The notes beneath the pieces were generated by a model. It did not search any database and was not told the origin of the DNA. It saw only the letters and a program-made list of their open reading frames with translations. From assembly GCF_013267355.1 (NCBI RefSeq), contig NZ_CP053985.1, forward strand, positions 1,488,001-1,552,000: a DNA stretch of 64,000 bases. The letters run 5' to 3'. How positions within the stretch are numbered: the stretch's first letter is position 1; each line of letters starts with the position of its first letter. Source of the stretch: Achromobacter pestifer. GTDB lineage: Bacteria > Pseudomonadota > Gammaproteobacteria > Burkholderiales > Burkholderiaceae_B. Below, piece after piece: positions 18,038 to 29,390 of this stretch. Both the position numbers and the translations under genes were made by a program.

Positions 18038-18946
18038 TTACAGGTAGCGCGGCGCCACGGCTTCCAGGCCCGTCGGCACCACGTGCAGTTCGGGCGCGAT
18101 CGGCCCGCTGCAAATGTTGTCGCGGCGCAGGGAGTCCAGGTTGTCGCGCGACATCAGCGGCGTGCCGGGCAGGCATTCGAACAGCCGGGCCTGCATGCGG
18201 CCCACGCCCATGGGCATGCTGACCACCGGCCGCGGATGGCCGCTCCAGGCGGCGCACAGGCGGGCGATCTCGCCCAGCGTGTAGACCTGAGGCCCGCCCA
18301 GTTCATAGGTCTTGCCGCAGGTGTGCGTATTGCCCAGCGCCGAGACGATGGCGGCGACCACGTCGCCCACATAGACCGGCTGCATGCGCACGTGCGCGCC
18401 GGCCAGCGGCAGCACCGGCAGCCAGCGCGCCAGGCCGGCGAACATATTGGTGAATTTGTCGTCCGGGCCGAAGACCACCGAAGGTCGGAAGATGGTCCAG
18501 CCACCGTCCTGATTGCCCTGGAATTCCTGCTTGATGGCGGCTTCGCCGTCGCCCTTGGAGCGCTGGTACATGCTGTCGCCGTTGGAATCGGCGCCCAGCG
18601 CGCTGATGTGGATGAGCCTGCGCACGCCCTGCCGGCGGCAGGCCTGCGCGACGCGCTGCGGCAGCAGCACGTGGGCCCGCGCGAAGTCAGAGCCATAAGG
18701 CCGGCCGGCGTTGCCGTGCAGGATGCCCACCAGGTTGACGACCGCGTCGCAGCCCTGCGACAGGCCATCCAGCGTGGCATCGTCGTGCACGTCGCCTTCG
18801 AGCAAGGTCACGGTGGGGAGAATCTGCAGGTCGCGCCCGCGGCTGTAGAGCCGGGTGGGCACGACGATCTGATGCTGATCCGCGGAAAGCCGCGCTACCA
18901 GATGGCGGCCTATGAAACCGGTGCCGCCGATGACAAGGATACGCAT
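18038..18946 (-). CDS. NDUFA9-like atypical short-chain dehydrogenase/NAD(P)-binding protein
   Basis: A 302-residue extended-SDR-like protein with the nucleotide-binding loop VIGGTGFIGRHLVARL at residues 4-19 and the family's VVNLVGILHG and LIHISALGADSNGDSMYQRSKGDGE stretches. The latter retains S...YxxxK. It resembles the complex-I accessory NDUFA9 family and related epimerases, which bind NAD(P)H and often have no known reaction. The start is well defined by MRILVIGG. Upstream genes on this strand are a dehydratase and ruvB, so the set may be loosely co-transcribed. Confidence 0.8.
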   Translation of the reverse strand: MRILVIGGTGFIGRHLVARLSADQHQIVVPTRLYSRGRDLQILPTVTLLEGDVHDDATLDGLSQGCDAVVNLVGILHGNAGRPYGSDFARAHVLLPQRVAQACRRQGVRRLIHISALGADSNGDSMYQRSKGDGEAAIKQEFQGNQDGGWTIFRPSVVFGPDDKFTNMFAGLARWLPVLPLAGAHVRMQPVYVGDVVAAIVSALGNTHTCGKTYELGGPQVYTLGEIARLCAAWSGHPRPVVSMPMGVGRMQARLFECLPGTPLMSRDNLDSLRRDNICSGPIAPELHVVPTGLEAVAPRYL

Positions 18947-19050
18947 GTCGCAGCCCCTGTTCGTCAGGATTCAGTTCCGATTCTGCCTTGCACGCGCCAC
19001 AACCGCAAGCGCGCATCGGCGGCCCCGCAAAGGGACCGCCCGAGGGGGGA

Positions 19051-20016
19051 TCAGCCCGCCAGCAGCTTGGCGTAGGCCGGAAGGTCGACGTTGCCGCCGC
19101 TGATGATGACGCCGACCCGCGCGCCGCGCACCGGCACCACGTTCTGCATGACGGCGGCCGCGCCCAGGCAGCCGGTGGGTTCCACCACCATCTTCATGCG
19201 TTCGGCGAAGAAACGCATGGTGGTGACCAGCTGTTCGTCGGTCACGGTGACGATGTCGCGCACGTGCTTCTGGATCAGCGGGAAGGTCAGATTGCCCAGG
19301 TGCGTCGTGGCGGCGCCGTCAGCCAGGGTCTTGGGCGCCTGGATTCGGACGATTTCACCTTTGCGCAGGGACTGCTGGCCGTCATTGCCGGCCTCGGGCT
19401 CGACCCCGTAGACCAGGCAGCGCGGGCTCAGCGCGTAGGCGGACAGGGCCGACCCCGACAGCAGGCCGCCGCCGCCCAGGCAGACGAACAGGTAGTCCAG
19501 TTCGCCCACTTCCTCGAACAATTCCTTGGCGGCGGTGCCCTGCCCGGCGATCACGTCTTCGTGGTCGTAGGGCGGGATCAGGGTGGCGCCGGTTTCTGCC
19601 TGGATGCGGTGGGCGATCGCCTCGCGGTCCTCGGTGTAGCGGTCATAGGTGACGATCTTGCCACCATAGCCCGCGGTGGCGGCGCGCTTGGCGGCCGGCG
19701 CGTCCAGCGGCATGATGATGGTGGCCTGCACGCCCTGCAGCTTCGAGGCCAGGGCGATGGCCTGCGCGTGGTTGCCCGACGAGAACGTCACCACGCCGGC
19801 GGCGCGCTGCTCGGGCGTCAGGCGCGCGATGGCGTTGTAGCCGCCGCGAAACTTGAAGGCGCCCATGCGCTGGAAGTTCTCGCACTTGAAGAAGACCGAC
19901 GCGCCGCTGATCGCGTCGGCGGTGGCCGAGGTCAGTACGGGCGTGCGGTGCGCGTTGCCGGCCAGGCGCTCGCTGGCGCGCACGACGTCGTCATAGGTGG
20001 GCAATTCGGGCTGCAT
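19051..20016 (-). CDS. PLP-dependent threonine/hydroxyaspartate ammonia-lyase-like enzyme
   Basis: A 321-residue fold-type II PLP enzyme. The PLP lysine lies in FKFRGGYNAI, the substrate loop is SSGNHAQA, and the phosphate-binding glycine loop is CLGGGGLLSG. It ends IISGGNVDL and lacks the C-terminal ACT domain of biosynthetic IlvA. That places it with the catabolic or short threonine dehydratases, threo-3-hydroxyaspartate dehydratases and serine racemases, which sequence alone does not separate. It precedes the NDUFA9-like gene on the same strand. Confidence 0.83.
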   Translation of the reverse strand: MQPELPTYDDVVRASERLAGNAHRTPVLTSATADAISGASVFFKCENFQRMGAFKFRGGYNAIARLTPEQRAAGVVTFSSGNHAQAIALASKLQGVQATIIMPLDAPAAKRAATAGYGGKIVTYDRYTEDREAIAHRIQAETGATLIPPYDHEDVIAGQGTAAKELFEEVGELDYLFVCLGGGGLLSGSALSAYALSPRCLVYGVEPEAGNDGQQSLRKGEIVRIQAPKTLADGAATTHLGNLTFPLIQKHVRDIVTVTDEQLVTTMRFFAERMKMVVEPTGCLGAAAVMQNVVPVRGARVGVIISGGNVDLPAYAKLLAG

Positions 20017-20093
20017 GGGATTGGGTCCTTTGATCGCGAAGGGAAATCAAAACCTTCCGATGATAAACCCGCGGCGCCCGGGACGCCCGCCGC

Positions 20094-21167
20094 CTACTTC
20101 CCGAAGAGATCGCCCGAACCCGCCGTGGTCCCGGCTGGCGGGGTCAGCCCCAGGTGGCGCCAGGTGGTCAGCGTGGCGGTGCGGCCGCGCGGCGTGCGCT
20201 GCAGGTAGCCATGCTGGATCAGATAGGGTTCGATCACGTCCTCGATGGTGTCGCGCTCTTCGCCGATGGCGGCTGCCAGGCTGTCCACGCCGACGGGGCC
20301 GCCATCGAACTTGTGGATGATGGCCTCGAGCAGCTTGCGGTCCATCAGGTCCAGGCCCTGCGGGTCCACCTCCAGCATGGCCAGCGCGCGGCCGGCGACG
20401 TCCGCGTCGATGGTGCCGCCGGCCTTGACCTCGGCGTAATCGCGCACCCGGCGCAACAGCCGGTTGGCGATGCGGGGCGTGCCGCGGGCGCGGCGCGCGA
20501 CTTCGGCCGCGCCCTCCGGCGTGATGCCGGCGTTCAAGAGGCCGGCGCTGCGCGTGACGATGTGGCCGAGGTCGGCGGCGTTGTAGAACTCCAGCCGCGA
20601 CACGATGCCGAAGCGGTCGCGCAGGGGGTTGGTCAGCATGCCGGCGCGGGTGGTGGCGCCAACCAGGGTGAAGGGCTGCAAGTCCAGCTTCACGCTGCGC
20701 GCCGCGGGGCCTTCCCCGATCAGGATGTCGATCTGGAAATCCTCCAGCGCCGGATAGAGGATTTCCTCGACCACGGGCGACAGGCGGTGGATTTCGTCGA
20801 TGAACAGGACATCGTTCTTTTCCAGGTTGGTCAAGAGCGCCGCCAGGTCGCCCGGGCGTTCCAGCACCGGGCCCGAGGTCTGGCGCAGCTGCACGCCCAT
20901 TTCATGCGCAATGATGTGGGCCAGCGTGGTCTTGCCCAGGCCTGGGGGGCCGAACAGCAGCACGTGGTCCAGGGCTTCGCCGCGCTTCCTGGCCGCGGCG
21001 ATGAAAATCTCCAGCTGCTCGCGGGCGCGGTGCTGGCCGACGTACTCGTCCAGCGCCTTGGGCCGCAGGGCGCGTTCGATCGACTCCTCGTTGGGCGAGA
21101 CCGGCTGCGGCGCCACGATACGGGGGGCGTCGGGACGGGAGGAAAGCGAATCGGACTGGATGGCCAT
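20094..21167 (-). CDS. ruvB: Holliday junction branch migration ATPase RuvB
   Basis: A 357-residue AAA+ motor that drives branch migration with RuvA. Walker A is [14 protein letters not shown], Walker [12 protein letters not shown], sensor 1 [11 protein letters not shown], and the arginine-finger region [10 protein letters not shown]. The winged-helix domain carries [30 protein letters not shown] and QRTPRGR. The ATG at 21167 is chosen because the longer open frame upstream runs into the histidine-kinase gene. It is on the opposite strand from ruvC-ruvA, with two metabolic genes in between. Confidence 0.95.
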   Translation of the reverse strand: MAIQSDSLSSRPDAPRIVAPQPVSPNEESIERALRPKALDEYVGQHRAREQLEIFIAAARKRGEALDHVLLFGPPGLGKTTLAHIIAHEMGVQLRQTSGPVLERPGDLAALLTNLEKNDVLFIDEIHRLSPVVEEILYPALEDFQIDILIGEGPAARSVKLDLQPFTLVGATTRAGMLTNPLRDRFGIVSRLEFYNAADLGHIVTRSAGLLNAGITPEGAAEVARRARGTPRIANRLLRRVRDYAEVKAGGTIDADVAGRALAMLEVDPQGLDLMDRKLLEAIIHKFDGGPVGVDSLAAAIGEERDTIEDVIEPYLIQHGYLQRTPRGRTATLTTWRHLGLTPPAGTTAGSGDLFGK

Positions 21168-21255
21168 GGTGCGGAAACGACAAAGTACTAAGCAGGATGC
21201 ATCGTACCGTAGGGCGGCCCGCCCTGGGGGCGGGGGGGCGCCTGCGAGGGCGGTC

Positions 21256-22812
21256 CTAGGGCGTGTCGGACAGCGGCAGCCTGACCCGCACGCACAATCC
21301 GCCCGACTCCGCTTCCAGCAGCTCCAGCGAGCCGCCATGCGCGCGCGCGATGGCCTCGGCCAGCGCCAGGCCCAGCCCCACGCTACCGGTGCGCGTGCGC
21401 GCGTCGTCCAGGCGGCTGAACGGGCGCAGGGCCTCCTGGCGCCGTTCCGGCACGATGCCGGAACCGTGGTCGGCCACGTCCAACACGGCGTGGCGTCCCT
21501 CGTGCCGCAGGCTGACCTCGACCGGCGGCGCGCCATGGTTCAGCGCATTACCGATCAGGTTGTCCAGCAGGCGGCCCAGCGCCACGGCGTCCGCCTGCAC
21601 CACCAGGGTTGCGACCTCGTCGCCGGCCCGCAGGCTGATGTCGGTGCCGGCGCCCTGCCAGGCGCCCACGCGCTCGGTCAACCAATCGGACAGGAGCATC
21701 GAGGCGTAGCGGTAGGCGGCCGGGTCGGTGCCGCGCACGAAACCGATGAACTGGTCCACCATGTGCTGCATGTCCTGCAGGTCCGCCCGCAGCCCTTCCT
21801 TCAGCTTGGAGTCGTCGGCCAGCTCGATGCGCAGCCACATCCGCGACAAGGGGCCTTTCAGGTCATGCGGCAGGCCCGACAGCAGGGTGCGGCGCACCGA
21901 ATCGGATTCGGACAGCGCATCCAGCATGGCGTTGAAGCGTACGCCCAGCACCCGCGTTTCATGCGGACCCGAGGGTTCGACCCGTTGCGGCTGCCCCGCC
22001 GCCAGCCGGTCGGCGGCGTCGGCCAGCCGGGTGATCGGACGCGTGATATGCCAGGAGAAGCCCACCGCCAGCAACAGCAGCAGCCCCAGGCCGCCCAGCC
22101 AGGCGGCGATGAACGGCGTGGCCACCGGCGGGTCCAGGCGGTCCAGCGGAATGACCAGCCATTCGCGCAGGCGCGGCGCGTCCTCGCTGGCGGGGTTGGG
22201 CGCCAGGGAAATGAAGATTTCCGGCGTGGGCCCGCGCGACAGCGCCACGCGCGTGCCGTCGTTCAGGCGTTCATTGAGCTGCTGCACCAGCACCCGCAGG
22301 TCGCGGCGGATGTCGTCCGGCTCCGGCTGGTAGCGGCGGTTGTGTTCCTCGCGGTCGCGCGCGCGCTCGCCTTCCCGCGCGCTGGCGCGTTCATCGCCAT
22401 GCTCTTCGTCGCGCACTTCCGGGGGCGGCGGCGCCGGCGGGCCGTGTATCTGCGCGTCCGCGGGCGGCGGCGGCGGCGGCTTCGGAGCCGCCTTCGGCGG
22501 CGGACGGCGGCCATTGAAGCGCTGCAGCTTGGCTTCGGCGGGCAGCACCCGCGACCACAACCGCCACTGGTTCTGCGAAGCCGTGCGCACGAAGTCGGCG
22601 CGTTCCTCCGCCGGCACCTGCGACACGGCCGCGCGCAGCGTGCGGATGGTGGTGACGATATAGCCGATGGCCACGTCTTCCATGAACTTGTGCCGGAAGT
22701 ACGACACCGTCACCAGCGTGGCCGCCTGCGTCAGCAGGACCGAGCCCAGGATCAGCAGGATCAGCCTTGCCCGCAGCGAGCGCGGCACCAGGAAGCCAGG
22801 AGAAAAGCGCAT
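21256..22812 (-). CDS. EnvZ-like sensor histidine kinase with a proline-rich periplasmic insert
   Basis: A 518-residue membrane kinase. TM1 is about 17-37 and TM2 about 233-252. A HAMP domain follows ([18 protein letters not shown]). The phosphoacceptor is H316 in [11 protein letters not shown], and the ATPase domain carries [22 protein letters not shown] and [17 protein letters not shown]. The periplasmic part contains an unusual Pro-rich segment (about 103-131) followed by a highly charged one (132-160). EnvZ normally has HDLRTP; here it is HDLKGP, so the Thr needed for phosphatase activity is replaced by Gly. It is coupled to the response regulator by a one-base overlap. The signal is unknown. 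Confidence 0.88.
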   Translation of the reverse strand: MRFSPGFLVPRSLRARLILLILGSVLLTQAATLVTVSYFRHKFMEDVAIGYIVTTIRTLRAAVSQVPAEERADFVRTASQNQWRLWSRVLPAEAKLQRFNGRRPPPKAAPKPPPPPPADAQIHGPPAPPPPEVRDEEHGDERASAREGERARDREEHNRRYQPEPDDIRRDLRVLVQQLNERLNDGTRVALSRGPTPEIFISLAPNPASEDAPRLREWLVIPLDRLDPPVATPFIAAWLGGLGLLLLLAVGFSWHITRPITRLADAADRLAAGQPQRVEPSGPHETRVLGVRFNAMLDALSESDSVRRTLLSGLPHDLKGPLSRMWLRIELADDSKLKEGLRADLQDMQHMVDQFIGFVRGTDPAAYRYASMLLSDWLTERVGAWQGAGTDISLRAGDEVATLVVQADAVALGRLLDNLIGNALNHGAPPVEVSLRHEGRHAVLDVADHGSGIVPERRQEALRPFSRLDDARTRTGSVGLGLALAEAIARAHGGSLELLEAESGGLCVRVRLPLSDTP

Positions 22813-23522
22813 CAGGGCGAGAACCGGTAGCCGATGCCCCAGACGGTCTGGATCCAGCGCGGCTGCTTGGGATCGTCTTCGATGACCCGGCGCAGCCGCA
22901 GGATGGCGATGTCGATGGCGCGGTCGTTGCGCTCGCCGGCATCGTCGTCGCGCGCCAGCGCCAGCAGGCGTTCACGCGACAGCGGCTTGCCCGCGTTGCG
23001 CACCAGCGCTTCCAGCAGATTGATCTCGCCGCCGGTCAGCTTGACCACGGTGCCTTCGCGCGACAGCTGGCGGGTGGAGGGATCGAACACGAAGGGGCCG
23101 AATGAAACCGGCGCATCCTTGGTCAGCGCCGACGGGCCGCGCTTGCGGCGCAGCACCGCCTCGATGCGGGCCAGCAGCTCGCGCGGATCGAAGGGCTTGC
23201 CGACGTAGTCGTCGGCACCGGCCTCCAGGCCGATGATGCGGTCCACGGCCTCGTCGCGCGCGGTCAGCAGGATGACGGGGATGTCCTCGCCCTGCTCGCG
23301 CAGGCGGCGGCAGGCATCCGCGCCGTCGCCGCCGGGCAGCATGCGGTCCAGCACCAGCAGGTCGGGCGCGTAGCGGGTGATGCGGGACGACAGATCCGTG
23401 GCGTCCGGCGCCAGCAGGGTGTCGTAGCCATGCCGGTTCAGGTAGTCGGCCAGCAGTTGCCGTAAGGCGGGATCGTCGTCAACGACCAGCAGCTTGGTGT
23501 GGGGATTGTCCATGGATGCCAT
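22812..23522 (-). CDS. OmpR-family response regulator
   Basis: A 236-residue two-domain regulator. The receiver has the acidic pair in LVVDDDPALRQLL, the phosphoacceptor Asp in LLVLDRMLPGGDG, and the conserved Thr and Lys in LLTARDE and DDYVGKPFDP. The C-terminal winged helix shows LTGGEINLLEALVRNAGKPLSRERLL and the usual ending WIQTVWGIGYRFSP. The ATG at 23522 has GAGGG about eight bases upstream; an ATG three codons later is also possible. It is the first gene of the pair with the downstream kinase, its cognate partner by adjacency. Confidence 0.9.
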   Translation of the reverse strand: MASMDNPHTKLLVVDDDPALRQLLADYLNRHGYDTLLAPDATDLSSRITRYAPDLLVLDRMLPGGDGADACRRLREQGEDIPVILLTARDEAVDRIIGLEAGADDYVGKPFDPRELLARIEAVLRRKRGPSALTKDAPVSFGPFVFDPSTRQLSREGTVVKLTGGEINLLEALVRNAGKPLSRERLLALARDDDAGERNDRAIDIAILRLRRVIEDDPKQPRWIQTVWGIGYRFSP

Positions 23523-23729
23523 AGTGCGGCCCTCTGCTACAAGCCGCAAGAGGCGGGAAATCAACTGAAATATACCTGTTGCACGATGTTGGACGCGTTT
23601 ACCAGCGCTTTCCCGCCACGGCGCCGCGCCCGCTGTGGACTGGCCCTAAAATAGACGCGGCCCGCCTTCTGTCCGCTTTGCTAAAAAACGTTTACAGGCA
23701 AGGCGGCACACCCTTTCTACACTGTGCCT

Positions 23730-25031
23730 ATGGTCGCCCCTGCATTCATCTGGCGAAAAACCTTGTTGCGCGCCGCGCTGGCGGCGGCCATGGCCTGCCC
23801 GCTCGCTCCGGCCCTGGGCGGTCCTGTTGCTACGTCCCCCTATATGCCGCCCGCCTCGGCGCGCGGCATCGGGGTATTGTCCCCGGTGCAGCCCATCCCG
23901 GTACGCCCTGCCGCTACCATGGAGTCGCGCGCGGTGCCGCTGGATCCGTCCCCTTGCGACATGCAGACCATGGAACCGGCGCTGGACACCAGCGTGCACG
24001 GCGCCGGCGACGCGGACCTGATCCCCGGCACCGGGCTGGCGCTGTCCGGCGACGCGCAGCCCGCGCCGGTGCCGCTGGATTGCGGCGTGCTTGCCACGCC
24101 CGAGGAACCCACGCCGGACTATTCGTTCGTGCTCCAGGACGGAGACCTGCCCCGCGTACCCGTGGTCATGATTTCCGGGGTGTCGCGCGCCTCCCGCCCG
24201 TGGTTCGCCTCCGCCGGCAGCCAGGACGGCCTGCGCTACGGCGGCAACCGCAACTGGGTCTACCGCAACACCACGGGTCCGTCGGTCGCCGTCGGCAACA
24301 TCGACGCCAGGGCGCCGACCTGGGGCAGCGGCGCGCCGGTGGGCGGATTGCAAATCTCGAACTGGGCCGGATCGGGCGCCACCGCCCCGGAAGGCAGTTT
24401 CGGCTATTCGTCGTCGCTGGGGCGCCTGAACCGCATGGACCCCGCCGCCAGTTCCGGCGCCGTGGACTACGGCGACCCCGTAGGCAGCGGCAGCGTGCGT
24501 TACGGCCTCACTTCCGACCTGACGCTCGAAGGCCAGATGCAGAGCGCGCCGTCGCTCACCACGCGCGGCATGGGCACCACCTACACCGCGGGCGAGTACG
24601 GCACGTTCCGCGCCGGAGCCACGCAAAGTTCGTTCGACGCGGCCAGCGCCTGGCGCTACCGCTTCGACTACAGCGTGGCCGTGGCCGACGGCGTCAACCT
24701 GGGCTACACCAGCGAGCAGGTCGGCGCGGGCTTCGGCGACCTGTCCAGCTACTCGGGCGGCGCGGTTTCGGCGGCGCACACCCGCAACACGCTGTCGGCA
24801 GGCGTCCCCATCACCGGCTGGGGCGTGCTCAGCGGCACCTATTCGGGCCTGCGGGAAGGCTCCGAGCTGGCCGAACAGCGCGTGGGCCTGTCCCACAGCA
24901 TGTTCGTCGCCCCCAAGGTCAAGCTGGCGGTGGGCGCCGACCGCGACATCCTGTCGGGCAATTACGAATGGCGCGCCAACCTGAGCATGCCGGTGGATAC
25001 CTTCATGCGCGGCACCTGGCTGAGCTGGTAG
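23730..25031 (+). CDS. Secreted outer-membrane beta-barrel protein, usher-like, function unknown
   Basis: A 433-residue protein with a signal peptide (ALAAAMACPLAPALG) and a Pro/Ala-rich N-terminal region of about 150 residues containing regularly spaced Cys. From about 220 onward it has amphipathic strands with Gly/Tyr/Thr turns. The segments VRYGLTSDLTLEGQMQSAP and FRYSVAV-like strands recall the barrel of chaperone/usher pilus ushers. It is about half the length of an usher and lacks the plug, N-terminal chaperone-binding and C-terminal domains. The last residue is Trp rather than Phe. No pilin or chaperone gene is nearby. The ATG at 23730 is preferred; a GTG two codons earlier is possible. 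Confidence 0.65.
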   Translation: MVAPAFIWRKTLLRAALAAAMACPLAPALGGPVATSPYMPPASARGIGVLSPVQPIPVRPAATMESRAVPLDPSPCDMQTMEPALDTSVHGAGDADLIPGTGLALSGDAQPAPVPLDCGVLATPEEPTPDYSFVLQDGDLPRVPVVMISGVSRASRPWFASAGSQDGLRYGGNRNWVYRNTTGPSVAVGNIDARAPTWGSGAPVGGLQISNWAGSGATAPEGSFGYSSSLGRLNRMDPAASSGAVDYGDPVGSGSVRYGLTSDLTLEGQMQSAPSLTTRGMGTTYTAGEYGTFRAGATQSSFDAASAWRYRFDYSVAVADGVNLGYTSEQVGAGFGDLSSYSGGAVSAAHTRNTLSAGVPITGWGVLSGTYSGLREGSELAEQRVGLSHSMFVAPKVKLAVGADRDILSGNYEWRANLSMPVDTFMRGTWLSW

Positions 25032-25124
25032 GCAGGCCGCGGCAAGGACAGAAATCTCCCTCTGGAAAGGGTCAGGCGGAATTGCGGCTTAAAATCCCCG
25101 CCATGATGCTTCCGGCCTACCCCC

Positions 25125-26954
<1,830 letters not shown>

Positions 26955-26997
26955 TGCCTGCCCTTCGGGGCAGCCACGGCCGGGCGTCGCCGCCGCA

Positions 26998-28050
26998 TCA
27001 GCTCGGCGGCGGCAACAGCGGCACCGGGGCGCGCTCCTTGCCGAACACCGAGCGGTAGGCCAGGATGTTGAACACCAGCACCACCGGTATGCCCACCACC
27101 GCCCCGGCCAGCACCAGGCGCATCGAGCCCAGCGCGCCCGCGCCGTCCCACAGCGTCATGTCGTCCAGGATCAGGTAGGGGAACAGGCTGTAGGCCAGGC
27201 CGCTGAGCATCAGCAGGAACAGGGCCACGCACAGCACGAACGGCAGCCAGCTGAAGCGGTCAGCCTTCCCGGGCAGCCGCGCCAGCACCATTTCCGCGGC
27301 CACGAAGCCGGCCAGCATCATCACCCAGACCGTGGCGGCCAGACTCAGGTGGGCGATGTTGCTCCACTTGTAGAAGATGCCCGCATTCGCCAGGCCCAGC
27401 GTGACCGCGATCGCCACCATGCCCACCGCCGTCCAGCGGATGGCGTGGCGCGCCCAGTTGGCGGCGCGGCGCTGCAGATCGCCGTCCACCCGCATCACCA
27501 GCCAGGACGCGCCCAGCAGCACATAGGCGGCCACCGCGCACAGGCCCACGAACATGGAGAACCAGCCGTAGCCGGCATCGGACTGGTAGCCGGTCGCGAT
27601 GCGGCCCAGCAGCATGCCCTGGCCGAAGGCGGCGATCAGCGACCCCGCCCAGAAGCCGAAGATCCAGCGCGGCTTCATCTCGTTGCGCGCGCGGATGCGG
27701 AATTCGAACGACACGCTGCGCAGCACCACGCCCAGCACCATGCAGGTGAGCGGCCCATAGAGCTTGCCCAGCACCGCGCCCCAGGCGAACGGGAACGCCG
27801 CCGCGAACAGGCCCATGCCCAGCAGCAGCCAGAATTCATTGGCGTCGCGCCACGGGCTCAGCAGGCTCATCATGCGGCCGCGCTCGTGTTCCGGCGCCAG
27901 TTGCAGCAGGATGCCCACGCCCAGGTCGAAGCCGTCCAGCACCATGCCCGCGGCGATCACCACGAACAGCAGGGCCATGAAGGCCAGCGGCATCCAGAAA
28001 GAGGGATCGTCGGGATTGAGGCCTTGGGAGGCGGCCAGCATGGCGATCAT
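26998..28050 (-). CDS. Cytochrome bd-type oxidase subunit II-like protein (CydB-like)
   Basis: A 350-residue protein with eight to nine membrane helices and the CydB signature GMVLDGFDLGVGILLQL. The following motif reads SPWRDANEFW where functional CydB proteins have GPVWDGNEVW: the Asp and Asn remain but the conserved Trp is an Arg. The ATG at 28050 overlaps the end of the CydA-like gene by four bases, so the two subunits are translationally coupled. Its partner lacks all haem ligands, so this pair is a divergent CydAB-like complex and may not be an O2 reductase. The longer open frame upstream is an artefact over the partner gene. Confidence 0.85.
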   Translation of the reverse strand: MIAMLAASQGLNPDDPSFWMPLAFMALLFVVIAAGMVLDGFDLGVGILLQLAPEHERGRMMSLLSPWRDANEFWLLLGMGLFAAAFPFAWGAVLGKLYGPLTCMVLGVVLRSVSFEFRIRARNEMKPRWIFGFWAGSLIAAFGQGMLLGRIATGYQSDAGYGWFSMFVGLCAVAAYVLLGASWLVMRVDGDLQRRAANWARHAIRWTAVGMVAIAVTLGLANAGIFYKWSNIAHLSLAATVWVMMLAGFVAAEMVLARLPGKADRFSWLPFVLCVALFLLMLSGLAYSLFPYLILDDMTLWDGAGALGSMRLVLAGAVVGIPVVLVFNILAYRSVFGKERAPVPLLPPPS

Positions 28051-29390
28051 GGCGACCCTCCGCCCAGTTTGCGCACAGGCACGACGCCATAGCGGGCCGC
28101 GTGGAACAGCATGCCGACGAACGCCGCGAGCAGCAGCAGGTACAGCACGCCATAGCCGATCAGCCCGTACAGCACGGTGCTGGAAGCGACGATGCCCAGC
28201 ACCTCGGATTGCGTGATGGTGCCGTTCACCGCGAACGGCTGCAGGCCCAGGATGGAGACCCACCATCCGGCCACGACGGCGATGGCGCCGGAGAACATCA
28301 TGCCGCACAGGACCCGCTGCCACCAATGCGGCAGCGTGGACGGATCCAGTCCGCGCCGGAACGTCCACAGAAAGGTCACGCAGGCCACGGCCAGCATCAG
28401 CAGGCCCAGCCCGGCCGCCACCCGCAGCGACCAGAAGGTCAACGCCACCGGCGGCAGCATGCCCGAATACTTGTCCAGGCCGCGGTAGGTGCCGTCCTGG
28501 TTGCGATGCAGCCACATCCCGCCCATGTTGCGCAGGGTCAGGTCGGCCACATTGGCATGGGAGCGCGCATCGGGCCAGGCGAACAGCACCAGCTGCGGCT
28601 GCGCGCCGCTTTCCCAGTAGCCCGCGGCGGCGGCGGCCTTGGCGGGCTGCAGCTTGGCGATCATCTGCCCGGCGCCGGTCGCGACCGGCAACTGCATGAA
28701 GGCCGCCACCACGGCGACCACCAGCGCGGTCTTGAACGCATTGCGTTCGCCGTCGCCCAGCGGGCGCCGCAAGGCCTGCAGCGCGGTCACGCCCATCATC
28801 AGGAAGGCGGCGGCCAGGGCCGCGCCCACCATCACCACCGCCATGCGCCAGCCCACCGACGGATTCAGCACCACGGCCATCCAGTCATAGACCTGGTAGC
28901 GGCCGTCGACCAGCAGCGCGCCGTCCGGCGTCTGCATCCAGGATTGCAGGGCCAGCACCCAGAACACCGCCACCAGCTGCCCCACCGCCACCATCAGCAC
29001 GGCCAGCGTATGGGCGCCATCCGATACCCGGCGCTGGCCAAACAGCATGACGCCCAGGAAACAGGACTTGAGGATGAAGACCGAGAGGATGCCGTAGCCC
29101 AGCAAGGGGCCGGCCACGTTGCCGATCTTGTCCATGAGGCCCGCCCACAGGCTGCCCAACTGGATCAGCACCGGCACGCTGGCCGCCAGGGTCAGCACGA
29201 AGGCCAGCGCGAATATCCGCACCCAGAAGCGGTAGGCGGCCGTCCAGCCGCCCTGGCCGGACCAGCGCGCCCTGATCTTGAAGAACAGCAGCACCCAGGC
29301 GAGCGCCAGGGAGAAGGCCAGGAAAAACGCCAGGAAGCTCAGGCTGGCCACGAACTGCGCGCGGGCCAGGGATAACGTGGATATGTCCAT
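28047..29390 (-). CDS. CydA-like protein lacking the canonical haem ligands
   Basis: A 447-residue, roughly nine-helix protein clearly homologous to short-Q-loop CydA (IGNVAGPLLGYGILSVF, LGVMLFG, SWMQTP, LNPSVGWRM, FWSLRVAAGLGLL). By alignment to E. coli CydA from memory, H19 is L20, E99 is G100, E107 is K108, H186 is V185, M393 is A325 and GRQPW is GLQPF (382-386). Every ligand of haems b558, b595 and d is therefore replaced while the fold is kept. Automated annotation would call it cytochrome bd subunit I. It is coupled to the CydB-like gene and divergent from glnS. Its function is unknown. Confidence 0.85.
   Translation of the reverse strand: MDISTLSLARAQFVASLSFLAFFLAFSLALAWVLLFFKIRARWSGQGGWTAAYRFWVRIFALAFVLTLAASVPVLIQLGSLWAGLMDKIGNVAGPLLGYGILSVFILKSCFLGVMLFGQRRVSDGAHTLAVLMVAVGQLVAVFWVLALQSWMQTPDGALLVDGRYQVYDWMAVVLNPSVGWRMAVVMVGAALAAAFLMMGVTALQALRRPLGDGERNAFKTALVVAVVAAFMQLPVATGAGQMIAKLQPAKAAAAAGYWESGAQPQLVLFAWPDARSHANVADLTLRNMGGMWLHRNQDGTYRGLDKYSGMLPPVALTFWSLRVAAGLGLLMLAVACVTFLWTFRRGLDPSTLPHWWQRVLCGMMFSGAIAVVAGWWVSILGLQPFAVNGTITQSEVLGIVASSTVLYGLIGYGVLYLLLLAAFVGMLFHAARYGVVPVRKLGGGSP

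Noticed and set aside
26998..29390. Annotation as a normal cytochrome bd quinol oxidase
   Set aside because: All canonical haem-ligand positions in the CydA-like subunit are replaced, so no oxidase function or cydAB symbol is assigned.
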